From: Forficula auricularia
Lineage: Eukaryota; Arthropoda; Insecta; Dermaptera; Forficulidae
Assembly: GCA_024734495.1 (NCBI GenBank)
Contig: JALMQS010000828.1
Coordinates: 1-64,000, forward strand
DNA: 64,000 bases
Reading direction: 5' to 3'
Shown here one piece after another: positions 46,843-57,054 of this stretch (position 1 is the stretch's first letter; each line of letters opens with the position of its first letter). The position numbers and the translations under genes are program-made. The notes beneath the pieces are model-generated. The model saw nothing but the letters and a program-made list of their open reading frames with translations, made no database searches and was not told the DNA's origin.

Positions 46843-48161
46843 AATAAAGATAAGAGTAAATAAATTTTATATGTAATATTCATCTATATATATAAAATTA
46901 AGGTTTTGTCTGTACATTGCTCCAAATCACGCCAAATTTTGGTTGCACACGTTTCAAGCAAAGTTATGAACGAAAACACCTTCAACAAAATTCATGTCTG
47001 TCTGTCTGTTTCAGTGGTTTCCACGAAAAGTTGCTCACGATTCACGTCAAAACGGCTGAAGGGATTATTATGAAATTTCATATTTCTATCAGATGTCTTC
47101 TAACTTATGTTTTGAGCTATATAACGTTTTGATATTTTCAACCTAAAAGGGGTTGGGGGGGGGGGCGCACGAATTAAAATTAACAAATAACTCCTAAACT
47201 ATTAACTCTACGGAAAATTTTATAATAAACAAAGTTGTAGGGAATGTGATTTCTGACAACTTTTGTTTAAAAAAATTCCCCAAAAAACCATCCAAAAAGG
47301 AGGGGAGGGTGAAAAATATGTAAATTCTTGCCCTTGGAGCTAACTCAACCAAATTTTGTGTAAATAATATGTGGACCTCCAGAGAGCTAGAAATGCAAAA
47401 ACTAACCACCCAAAATGGGGGGAGGGTCAAAAAATGAAAATTCTTGCTCTTGGACCAAACACAACCAAATTTTGTATACATAATCTGTGGGTCACTAGCT
47501 AGAAATGCAAAAACTGGGTGCGAAGGATGGGTGCGGGGGTGGAGTGATGGTGCGGGGTGTGTGTGTGTGTGTCGGGGGTGGGGTGCATGGGGTGGAGCGG
47601 GGGTCCAGGGGTGTAGTTGGGGGTAAGGTCCAGGGGGCTAGGCGGGGTGGAGGGCGCGGGGTGTCCGGGGTGGTGGTGCAGGGTTGGTGGCGTGGGGGTT
47701 CAGGTGAGAGTCCAGTGGTGTAGTGGGGTGGTACGGGGGTGGGCGTCCGAGGTGTGTGGGGTGCAGAATGGAGTGTTGGGGTGGTCATGTGGGGGCGGGA
47801 GTTGGGCAAGGGTGCATGGTGCGGGGGGAGTGGAGTGTGAGGGGGTTCGTGGGTTGGGGGTCCAGGGGGCGTGCCCCTGGCTAACAAGAGGGCCACTGAA
47901 GGCGGGCCTTGATGCTAGTTTACTATGAGTTAAGGATTCTTGGTCACTTGTTTCACATTAAAATTAAAAAAATAATAGATGTAAATTTTTTCAATATATA
48001 TATTGAAAAAATTTACATCTGTTATTTTTTTAATTTTAATGTGAAACAAGTGACCAAGAATCCTTAACTCATAGTAAATGAATATTACATATAATATTTA
48101 TTTACTCTTATCTTTATTAAAGATGTTTCACCTTGCACCAACACTACAATCTCTACTAATT
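46843..48161. mobile_element. Foldback element containing a Helitron
   Basis: Flanked by a 13-bp duplication ATTAATATGGTAC at 46830-46842 and 48162-48174; the paralogous B' locus (about 54336-54348) has the site once, without insertion. Arms meet at about 48000 around TATATATA, so this copy has no hammerhead-like core. The end block CCTTGCACCAACAC is at 48131. Without the Helitron the element is about 283 bp. Confidence 0.8.
46883..47918 (+). mobile_element. Helitron copy 4
   Basis: TCTATATATATAAAATTAAG to GATGCTAG, inserted between A and T of ATTCA/TTTACT. The intact site can be read in the other arm of the host palindrome (48079-48088), which shows precise insertion without duplication. 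It carries ~110-bp units (47285-47510) and a G-rich tract (47515-47880). Confidence 0.85.
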
Positions 48162-48612
48162 ATTAATATGGTACGTTCTCTCTAAAATTGATAATAAAGC
48201 TGGACCTTTTTAAAATTCGGGAAGCTTGCTGCTGAATTGGCAAAAATTTTAGCTATAACACTGGTCAACAGTGGTTTTATTACCCTGGATATAAAAATAA
48301 TTTCGAGTAATTTTATGCCAACAATTTATGAAACTATGAATGATTTTGGAATATTGGCTCTAGTTTTTTTTTAATCTTCATTTTCATATTACACTATAAA
48401 AAGCAGTAAATATGAAAAAGTAAAAGCATGTATTTTCTATAATATCAATTTTTGATTGAAAATTTTTATTAATTGTTTAGTTTTAGTGTTTCATTAATTT
48501 ACATAGATATAAAAAGAGAGAAAAATTAACAAAAGCAATATTATACTTTAGAAAAACGCCATTTATAAGCTTATTTTAGATATTTTAGGCAGTGGCGGAG
48601 CATAGGGAAAGC

Positions 48613-48908
48613 CGAGGGGTGAACGGCGACCTAATATGCTGTACACCTACTTCCACTTGTACTTCCAAATATTTCAAAGTACTTGCAAATATTTCGAAGT
48701 GCTTTCAAATATTCCCAAGCACTTTCAAATATTTCCAAGTACTTCCAAATATTTCCAAATATTTCGATATACTTCCAAATATTTCCAAGTACTTCCAAAT
48801 ATTTCCAAATACTTCCAAATATTTCGATGTACTTCCAAATATTTCCAAGTACTTCCAAAATACTTCCAAAGAGGTGTACACCTACTTCCAATCGTGGACC
48901 ACCCCTCG
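48613..48908. mobile_element. MITE with expanded 20-bp minisatellite
   Basis: Ends CGAGGGGTGAACGGCGAC and TCGTGGACCACCCCTCG. The interior is about eleven units of CTTCCAAATATTTCCAAGTA type, flanked by TGTACACCTACTTCCA at both sides. ORFs of 86-136 codons read through the repeat (SKYFQIFP) and are not genes. Flanking GGGAAAGC / CAGTAAGC is a weak 8-bp duplication. Confidence 0.8.
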
Positions 48909-49270
48909 CAGTAAGCGAAATGAGCGGCTGCGGGGGGCCACGTGCTTGTAATGGGCCCCTAAAAAGGTTGAGTGTGTTAAAGTGTTTTCTTAAACATTGT
49001 TTTATAACACTTCTATTAAATTTTGTTAATAAGTACCAAAATTTGGATATAATCTTTCATGGTTCAGAATTTTTTTATTTTTTTTTTAATTGATTTTGAG
49101 GGCTCCGTTATTTTACCACTTAGGGACCCCACTTGACTTGATCCGCCACTGATTATAGGTACACTAATATTAAGAAAACCAAACTTAATTTTTCCACTAA
49201 ATTCACTCAATTATACGTAAGCGATCTACCTGCTAATCCCACAAATTTCATTAATTTCGATAATTCCTGA

Positions 49271-50120
49271 AAACTCAAGATTTAGCTCCCAACACAGCTC
49301 CTATAATTATGTAAAATAATTCACAAGAAAGGCGTCCAAGGGGGACTTAAAGATTGCTAAATTATTTTATTTAAATAAGTCTTTCTCAATTTTTATAAAA
49401 GGGCTGGCAACTGCCCTTTTTAATTTTAAAAAAGATTTAATTCTTGACGTGCTCTTGGAAGGAAATTTGGAAAGAGAATTAAAAGAATTAAATAGATAGA
49501 ATAAAATAGTGAATAATAAGTTTCTTTTTCAATCTCATATAATTACATATATTTTACATTATTACTATTAATTTAAGATTTTTGCTGGTATCATCTTCAA
49601 GGTCTAAGTTTCTTACTAGCGATAAGAAATAAATGATAATTTAAGTTGTATTTAAGTTGTATTTAATTAGTATAAGTAAAATAAAAAAAGAACAGATTTT
49701 TATTTTTATTCATTGAATAAATTTAAATTAATATTAAAAAAATTTCAAACTTTAAATAACCAAATTGAGATAGATGACTCCAACAAATGGATAGTTAAAT
49801 AAAAAATTATATCAAAATTATTTTAGGCCTATTACGCACTGTCAACCGGTGCCGGTCGCGTCGTGCGTAAACACTCATTTAAACTATCGAAAGTCACAGT
49901 CGCCAGCGACCAAGTGGCCGTCGAACAAGTCGCCAGCGACTAGTCGACACTGCGTAATAGGCCTTACTCACATTTTTTTTACATTTTATTAACAATTAGA
50001 AAATGATCTTACAATCATAAATGAGGAAATATACTTTGAAAAATATTTAAGAAATAGGTATTTGTTTAAATATTGGAATTTTTAGTTTGATGAATAATTT
50101 AATATCTTAATGAACATATC
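49271..50120. repeat. Long direct repeat, right copy (3' flank of gene A')
   Basis: Right partner of 37306-38140, same orientation, including the MITE at 49826-49963. The two differ by a few single-base changes in the first 150 bp and hardly at all after that. Confidence 0.85.
49826..49963. mobile_element. 138-bp Harbinger-like MITE, duplicated copy
   Basis: Same sequence and TTA flanks as 37858-37995. It was copied as part of the direct repeat, not by transposition. Confidence 0.75.
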
Positions 50121-50200
50121 CAAATTTAAAAATACAATTTTCCGAAATGACATATTTTGTTTTCTATTTTAATTTTAGAATATAAATAATTTGATTTCGA

Positions 50201-50923
50201 TCAGCGTTGCAAATGTCTTCTTAATTGTTTCATTTTATCAAGAGCGGCTCTCGTGTGTGGATTAATAACTATATAATCTAAAGTGCTATTTACAAATGTT
50301 TGAAATATGAAATCGAACGTATAACCATTTATAACGTCAAAATCATCCTCAAAAACCCAGAAATCGTTATCTCTACGTTTTGGACGTTTTAATCGCTTCA
50401 CGTGACAATTCACCAAAATTTTTCTCTTGAATGTAAAAATCGTGGCTGGATTCATACTCTCCATCATGGGACAAGCTAACGTCTCCAAACGATATCTCGT
50501 GCTCTCTTGTTTATGATAAGACATTGGAAGTATATCATCCAAAGCTTTTATAAAGCTATTTTGAAGCTGCTTTTCTAAATCTTCTTTATACTCATTAAAT
50601 GTTTTATTTCCCAAAGTCTTATAAAATTTGCAGATTGCAATAATTATGAAATTCAAAAAATAACTACGCTCTGGATCTTTTTCATTATTAAGATAATGAT
50701 CAACGTATTCTGTGGCATACTCTAAAAATCGCGTCCATCTATAGAGTGTAGCAGGTACTGCACTAAACGCAATATAATAATCTCGTAAATTGTATATAGT
50801 TTCGGCGGTATATGGCAATAAATGGGATCTTAGCATTCCAAGAATACGTATCTCACTGTATTTCGTTAATGTTTCAATTGTTATGCGTTTTCTGCCGGGG
50901 ATCCATTGCGGTTCGTTCATCAT
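50201..50923 (-). CDS. Ichnovirus rep-like protein, gene A'
   Basis: Single-exon ORF of 240 codons, same length as gene A. Landmarks: YNLRDYYIAF at residues 44-53, KFYKTLGNKTF in the middle, MESMNPATIF, and W189-V-F-E with VINGYTFDFI. The C-terminus is Arg/Lys-rich (KQLRRHLQR), unlike gene A. Large parts of the protein differ from gene A although the 3' flank is almost identical. The start is the ATGATG after the conserved leader. Same family assignment and the same doubts as for gene A. Confidence 0.65.
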   Translation of the reverse strand: MMNEPQWIPGRKRITIETLTKYSEIRILGMLRSHLLPYTAETIYNLRDYYIAFSAVPATLYRWTRFLEYATEYVDHYLNNEKDPERSYFLNFIIIAICKFYKTLGNKTFNEYKEDLEKQLQNSFIKALDDILPMSYHKQESTRYRLETLACPMMESMNPATIFTFKRKILVNCHVKRLKRPKRRDNDFWVFEDDFDVINGYTFDFIFQTFVNSTLDYIVINPHTRAALDKMKQLRRHLQR

Positions 50924-50958
50924 TAACTAAAAGAGACAAATTAAATATTAATAAAATC
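50924..50958 (-). promoter_or_regulatory. Conserved leader with splice-acceptor-like end
   Basis: TGTCTCTTTTAG then TTAATGATG on the minus strand. Further upstream AAGTGAGTTAGG could be a donor (GTGAGT) about 90 bases before; gene A has the weaker GTGATT at this place. Confidence 0.55.
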
Positions 50959-51055
50959 CCGTGTTTGATAAACTGATTGCTAGCTTATTGTAATCCCAAG
51001 AATTTAACCTAACTCACTTCTAAAAGAAACCAAACAAAAATATGATACATTTTTA

Positions 51056-51713
51056 CTTTACCATACAGGGGTCAAGTATTGTAATCGTGCATGAAAAAAG
51101 CTGTTTTTCCTTCTTTTTTTGAAATATTTCAAAAACGGCTAAAACCATTTTGATTAAAAAAATTGAGCGAAACCATGGAATTTCGGTCTACAAAAAAGCC
51201 CAAATAAGTAAACATCGAAAAAATTATATTTTTCGAGATAATAATTGTTTTGTTAAAATGTCTGTTAGTTAGCCTGTGCGTTACCAAATATTGTGAACGA
51301 GCTAGCTCAAAAAATAGTCTGAATATCGAAACCAAATTTCACACCTATTTTTGGCCCATTGAGATTAAGAGCTGATTAGATTTTGATGCATATCGACCTA
51401 AAATTAAGGGGGGTGGAGGGGGTCAAAAAATAAAAAAAACTAGGCCATTTGAGCAAACTCAACCAAATTTTGTATACATAATCAGTGGGACCCGAGAAGT
51501 CTAAAAATGCTAAAACTAACCGTCCAAAATGGGGGGGGGGATAGGGTCAAAAAATGAAAATATAGGCTATTGTACCAAACACAACCAAATTTTGTATACA
51601 TAATCAGTGGGGCCCCAGGAGTCTAAAAATGCAAAAACTAACCCCCCTCCCTACATGATTATAAATAATTTTATTAAATATTAAATATAAGTGAGGAGCC
51701 AGGTTGTATGGTA
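51056..51713. mobile_element. ACTTTACCATACA element upstream of gene A'
   Basis: Duplicated counterpart of 39070-39885, with ends ACTTTACCATACAGG and TTGTATGGTAAAGT. It has one ~110-bp unit fewer, so the internal tandem units changed in number after duplication. Confidence 0.7.
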
Positions 51714-51899
51714 AAGTCAAGTGGATGGCCACATCAGAACACGTCAGCTTATTTTTTTAAAATTAATTAAATTCACAATTAAATGAAAGAAAAGTTTAAT
51801 CTATTTAAAATTCGGAACGCTTGCTGCTTAAATTAAACTGGCAAAATTTTTAATTATAAGACAATTTTTATATTCTTATGATTTTTACTATTTCTATAT

Positions 51900-52550
51900 A
51901 CAGGATGTTCTACAGAACGCGTTCAATAAAAGTTTTCATGGAAGGAGTTGAGAGAAAATTTTCAAATTTTACATATTTATGTTTTGGAATATGCTATTTT
52001 TAAATAAGTTATAAATAACTTTTGGACACTTTCTGCTTTGCCACAATCGCTATCAACTTTCTTATTTTCTATGGAACCCCCCAAATAGTTTTGCATCATT
52101 AGATTAAGTGTTAAAAACTAAGATGATTTTGTATAATCCACTTGATGTCTAAAATTTATAATTTCTGAGTTATTTTAGATAGTTAGTAAAATCTACTAAT
52201 TTAGGGTTTATATTTTAAAATTCATAATAATTAAACTATTGTTTGTAGAATTAATTTGATCAAATAGAACTCTTAATTAGACATTAAAGAATCTTACTTA
52301 ATCATAAAAATTCAAATTTTATATTCAGGATGAACATAATAATCGTTTATTTCTGAACATCAATAAGTTGTTAATACTCAATTTTTTCAAATAGAATATG
52401 GCATAAATTTTAGATTTTTTGAATTGTACATAAAAATCCAATAGAAGTTTATTAAACATTTCCTATACCTAAAATGAATAGTTTTTTAAATAAAAAATAT
52501 TTTAAATTTCACTCGGCTAGATATCATTTATTATGTATAAATTTGAGTTC
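51900..52550. mobile_element. GAGTGAAATTTAAAATA element, reverse copy
   Basis: Starts CAGGATGTTCTACAGAACGC and ends near TTTCACTCGGCTAGATATC. It is the reverse of 35010-35640 and sits in the A'-B' copy at a place where the A-B copy has other insertions. Confidence 0.65.
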
Positions 52551-52622
52551 GTAATTTTTTTTATGCAATCGAATGCAGCCCCTATGGATCTCGAAAGACT
52601 CTTACAGAAGAACAGAAATAAC

Positions 52623-52750
52623 CGAGGGGTGAACCGCGACCTGAAATTGTGTACACCTACTTCCACTTCCAAGTAGAAGACAATAGATTATCTAATGAAT
52701 TCCAAAGTAAAGACGGTGTACACCTAAATCTAATCGCGGTTCACCCCTCG
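52623..52750. mobile_element. Minisatellite-type MITE, non-expanded copy
   Basis: Ends CGAGGGGTGAACCGCGAC and CGCGGTTCACCCCTCG with flanking GAAATAAC / GGAATTAC (6 of 8 match), suggesting an 8-bp target duplication. Duplicate of 45073-45227 with a small internal deletion. Confidence 0.75.
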
Positions 52751-53484
52751 GGAATTACTGATCAAGGGAAAAAGTTTGGAGACGTAGGTGTCTGTGCACC
52801 CGGGTCTCTAATTACCCTAAAATGATCATTGTTAGGAAAATTGTGTGCAAATATTTCGCCCTATGTCGTTAATGGGTTAAGAGAAGAGAAAAAAATAATT
52901 ATATTATTTTATTCTAATTAAATTATTTATTTAAACAGGCAAGATTTTTGTTATACAATTCATTTTTTGTTAGAATATTTTAATTATGTTTTTATACTTA
53001 GGTAATTGGTAAAGATAATTTTGAAATACTTTAATAAATAACTTAAAATATATATTCAAAAAGAACAGACTACATATTTAGATCCTATTTGCTGAGATTA
53101 TCTTCAAACATCAAGTTTCTTATAGATTTTATCAAATAATTTCTAATTTTTAAGTTATATTTAATTAATATAAATAATTTAAAAAGTAATAGTTGTTATT
53201 TTGATTCAGTATACAAATTTAAATTAAAAATCAACCTTAAATAAGCAATACTTAAACATTTTTCCAAAAAATGGAATTGAAACATATTTTTCTTAACAAT
53301 TATAGTATTCTTAAAAATATTAGAAATGATAGTTAATAAATGAGAAAAGGAATTTTGAAAAATATTTGACAAATTATTTATTTGGAAAAATTGCAAATTT
53401 TAGTTTGATGTATAATTGAATATCTTAATGAATATAATTATGTTTGCTATATTAATTTTAGAATAAAATTCATCGATTTCCTTG

Positions 53485-54218
53485 TCAAGAGAGCAAATCT
53501 TCCAAATCAAGAAACAGAACATCAAGATTGTTTCCTGAATAATATGCATAGCTTACTATAAATGTTTCAACGAGGTAATCAAATGTATAAGAGCTTATAA
53601 TTTCAGGATCATCTTCTTCAAAAAACCATCGATCGACGAAGTAAATGTGTGCATTTTCCAATCTTTTTCCTTACACTTCCGGACAAGTCTCAACTTGAAT
53701 TCAGGCCACAAGTCTACATCCATAGTATTCATATATGGGCAAAGAAACGTGGATAAATCATATCTACCTTCTCTATTAACTTGATAAGCCATTAACATTA
53801 AACTCTCCATTCCATTTATAAAGAAATCATGAAGTTTGTCTTCTAAAACTTCTATCCATTCTTCATAAGGACGACCCCTCAAAGTCACAATAAATTCACC
53901 AATTTCACAAATTAAGAAATCATTAAAATAATTATACTCCGGTTCTTCCACATTAGCAATATAAGTATGAGCGTTTTCTCTGGCAAATTGTAAACTTTCC
54001 CTAATCCTTTGGTATGCTTTATCAATATGTAAGGCAAAATAATATTCCCGTAAATTGTAAAAATTATCGGCCTGATATATCGCTATATGAAGTCTCAAAG
54101 TTTTGATAACTCGAGTCTCACTTAATATAATTAACGACTCAATGGGTGGTCTTGGGGGCATGGGAGCGTAGTCCTCCTCAGAACCGTCAGAAGGAGGGTT
54201 ATCAATGAAGTCCTCCAT
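53485..54218 (-). pseudogene. Ichnovirus rep-like gene B', frameshifted
   Basis: Clear counterpart of gene B over its whole length: acidic start MEDFIDNPPSDGSEEDY, YNLREYYFALHIDKAY, PYEEWIEVLEDKLHDFF. Relative to gene B one base is missing about 530 bases after the ATG, in the basic segment next to a run of five A (about 53673-53690). The frame then shifts and stops at 53595, giving 207 codons and removing the W-x-F / YTFDYI region. The lost region remains open in the other frame up to a stop at about 53485, so the lesion looks recent or could be a sequencing error in the A run. Confidence 0.65.
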
Positions 54219-54255
54219 TCTTAACTAAAAGAGACAAATTAAATATTAATAAACT
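54219..54255 (-). promoter_or_regulatory. Conserved leader with splice-acceptor-like end
   Basis: TGTCTCTTTTAG then TTAAGAATG on the minus strand; same block as upstream of gene B. Confidence 0.55.
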
Positions 54256-54437
54256 CTTACGACTAATAAAATGATTGCTGGCTTATTCCGAATTTCACTT
54301 ATCTCACTTTCACAATAAACTAACAATAAAACATTAATATGGTACATTTCCACTAAAATTGATAATAAAGCTGGACCTTTTTAAAATTCGGGAAGCTTGC
54401 TGCTGAATTGGCAAAATTTTTAGTTATACCAGTGGTT

Positions 54438-54628
54438 GCAAAACCGATAGGAAGAAGACCACCAAGTAGACCTCGGCTAAGATGGATGGTCAATATAGCC
54501 AGAGATCTTGAAGAGTTGAGTGCTCAAGGAAATTGGAACTCTATAGCTCGGGATAGGACAAAATGACGAGGCATTATATAGGAGGCTAAAACATTGGAAA
54601 TGTTGTTCGGATACAGGAAGTAAGTAAG
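54438..54628 (+). pseudogene. 5'-truncated LINE tail with target duplication
   Basis: 13-bp duplication TATACCAGTGGTT at 54425-54437 and 54629-54641. The 191-bp insert reads KPIGRRPPSRPRLRWMVNIA, then NWNSIARDR, the C-terminus of a non-LTR ORF2, and ends in AAGTAAGTAAG instead of poly-A. The paralogous site near 48265 has no insertion. Confidence 0.8.
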
Positions 54629-55020
54629 TATACCAGTGGTTTTGTAGCCCTTGATATAAAAATAATTTCGAGTAATTTTATGCCAACAATTTATGAAACT
54701 ATTTTGAATGATTTTTGAATATTGGCTCTAGTTTTTTTTTAATCTTCATTTTCATATCACACTATAAAAAGCAGTAAATATGAAAAAGAAAAAGCATGTA
54801 GGTATATTCTACAGTCAGCGGCACAATTAACCGCCCACCTAAGTTTTATTAAATATTTTACAATAAAAAAAATGTTCACTTTATTTATTATATTCAATTT
54901 CTAGGATCATAAAAGATTAAAAAATCATAATTTAAACAAGAATATTTATTTTTATTTAAAAAAAATGTCTTTTTTACATCAGCACTTAATTTTTCAAATT
55001 TATTTATTGAATTTAACATT

Positions 55021-55206
55021 TTAATAACATGTATTGTCTCCTCTGGCTTTAATGACATCCTTTAAGCGATTGGAAATATTATGTATAATGTTTTTGATAT
55101 AAGCTTGTGGTATGTTATTCCACTCCTCAAAAACCACATCTTCCAGTTCAGGGATAGTGGTTGGTGGGGATTTCGACTCCGAATACGTCTTTTTAAGTTG
55201 TCCCAT
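55021..55206 (-). pseudogene. Inverted duplicate of Tc1 transposase C-terminus
   Basis: 61-codon minus-strand ORF: a VFEEWNNIPQAYIKNIIHNI-type block followed by RLKDVIKARG, the usual C-terminal end of Tc1 transposases. It is the mirror image of coding sequence at about 55895-56080. Confidence 0.75.
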
Positions 55207-55264
55207 CTGTGTTCGATAGTGTTAAGGCCGAAAAAGGTGCACCACAGCTCGGGATGATCGTTTT

Positions 55265-56080
55265 ATGGTGAGCAACGTTTTAGGAAATCGATTTATATCA
55301 GCTTCTGATATACGTAGTCAATTAATAGAAGTAAGAAATGTAGCAGTGAGATTAAGAACGGCTAGAAGAAGGCTGGCACAAATAAATTTAAAATCTTTCA
55401 GGCCTGTTCGTACCCCACAACTTCCCCTCAACACAGAAGAGAGCGGTTTCGTTTCGCTCGCAAACATGCCAATTGGACAATGCATAAATGAAGTAATGTT
55501 CTCTTCACGGATGAAATCAGAATATCATTAATTGTGGACAGATGGTCGTGGCCGAGTGTGTCGATGTCCGAACGAAAGGTTTACACCATGTACTATAGAG
55601 AAACGGTTGGTTTTCAAGGTGGATCCATTATGCTGTTGGGTGCTATTTTTAATGAAGCCCCCACCGACTTAGTGATTTTAGAAAGACGTGCAATCAATGC
55701 GTTAAGATACTTGGAAGCTGTCCTGGAACCACATGTTATCCCGTTTGCCCCATTTATTGGAGAAGATTTTCTTCTTATGCAAAATAACACCAGCCCACAC
55801 GTCGCGAGAATTGTTACTGAGTACCTGGATACAGTCGGCAGTAGAAGATTACCATGACCAGAGGCAGTCCAGACCTCTACCCTATCGGACACATATGGGA
55901 CAACTTAATAAGAAGTATTCGGAGTCAACAATCCCTACCAAGCACATCCTGAACTGAAAGATGCAGTTTTGGAGCAGTGGAATAACATACCAGAACCCTA
56001 TATCAAAAACATTATCGATAGTATTCCCAATCGCTTACAGAATGTCATTAAAGCCAGAGGAGGCAACGCATGTTATTAAA
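55265..56080 (+). pseudogene. Tc1-like transposase, broken
   Basis: Pieces of a Tc1 transposase in several frames: a helix-turn-helix part (SASDIRSQLIE at about 55295), an ARRRLAQINLKS stretch, then after a stop near 55530 a GGSIMLLGAIFNEAPTDLV block, an ALRYLEAVLEPHVIPFAPF block, a LLMQNNTSPHVARI block near 55770, and an SPDLYPIGHIWDNL-like part in another frame. The first catalytic Asp region is damaged (RMKSEYH then stop). Not functional as it stands. Confidence 0.8.
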
Positions 56081-56281
56081 ATATTAAATTCAATAAATAA
56101 ATTTGAAAAATTAAGTGCTGATGCAAAAACGGCTTTCATGTAAAAATGACATTTTTTTAATTTCATGTTTTTTTTTAAATAAAAATAAATATTCTTGATT
56201 AATGTAAAGATTTAAGCATCTTTTTTGAGTTTCTTTTTTTGAAAAAGATTGAATTTTTTAAAAATCAAATCAATTATCTAA

Positions 56282-56545
56282 TATTGAAAAGTGAATTTAT
56301 TTTTATTTAGGAAACAAATCAAAGATTTTAGTGGAAATATTTTTACATTGCATATCAAAGGGATTCGTCCCCTTGGGAATCGAACCCAAGCGCTAACTAA
56401 GCTTGCTGGGCTGTTAGCCAAACCCTTAAGACAAATCTCTCTCCGATATGCAACCCTCTGATATGCAATGTAAAAATATTTCTACTAAAATATTTGATTT
56501 GTTTCCTAAATAAAAATAAATTTACTTTTCAATAAATATTCTTGT
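56282..56545. mobile_element. tRNA-like foldback nested in the Tc1 element
   Basis: Arms GAAACAAATCAAAGATTTTAG...GCATATCAAAGGG and the mirror CCCTCTGATATGC...TTTGATTTGTTTC enclose a tRNA-like core. On the minus strand the core has GGCTAACAGCCC, then TTGGG-TTCGATT-CCCAA with a perfect B box. Same architecture as the 7905 family with different arms. Confidence 0.65.
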
Positions 56546-57054
56546 TTAAATTATAATTTTTTAATCTTTGATTATCCTAGAAATTGAATGTAATAAATAA
56601 ATTAAGTGAGCATTTGTTTAATTGTAAAATATTTAATTAAACTTAGGTGGGCGGTTAATTGTGCCGCTGAGTGTATAATATCAATTTTCTATTGAAAAAA
56701 TTTACTAATTGTTTTGTTTTAGTTTTTCATTAATTTATATATAGATGTAAAAAGAGAGAAAAATTAGCAAAAACAATGTTACACTTTAGAGAAACGCCTT
56801 TTATAAGCTTCTTTTAAATTTTATAGGTAAAACGAAAATCATGAAAATCAGAGCCAATTCAGAACTTTCATGTATATATTCGTAAACTGTGTACTTGAAA
56901 TTATAGAAATCCGCAGAAATATCCAGGGCAACAATTTTTTTTTTGAGCTGGGTAATCTATTAGGAGAGGAATTATATCAATAGAGGCTGGATATTAAAAA
57001 AATTAATCAATATCTCATAAATTACCTTTTCTTAATTTTTTCTAATAATATTGA

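Larger units (their letters stand above)
54812..56673. mobile_element. Tc1-like transposon, rearranged
   Basis: Inverted ends CAGTCAGCGGCACAATTAA and TTAATTGTGCCGCTGAGTG, flanked by TA at 54810-54811 and 56674-56675. The left 395 bp (to about 55206) is an inverted copy of the right end including the C-terminal transposase coding region, so the element has unusually long arms. A tRNA-like foldback is nested near the right end. Absent from the A-B copy (between 48430 and 48440). Confidence 0.85.

Noticed and set aside
48592..49093. ORFs of 86-136 codons rich in SKYFQIFP
   Set aside because: Same explanation: the 20-bp minisatellite inside a MITE is open in several frames on both strands.
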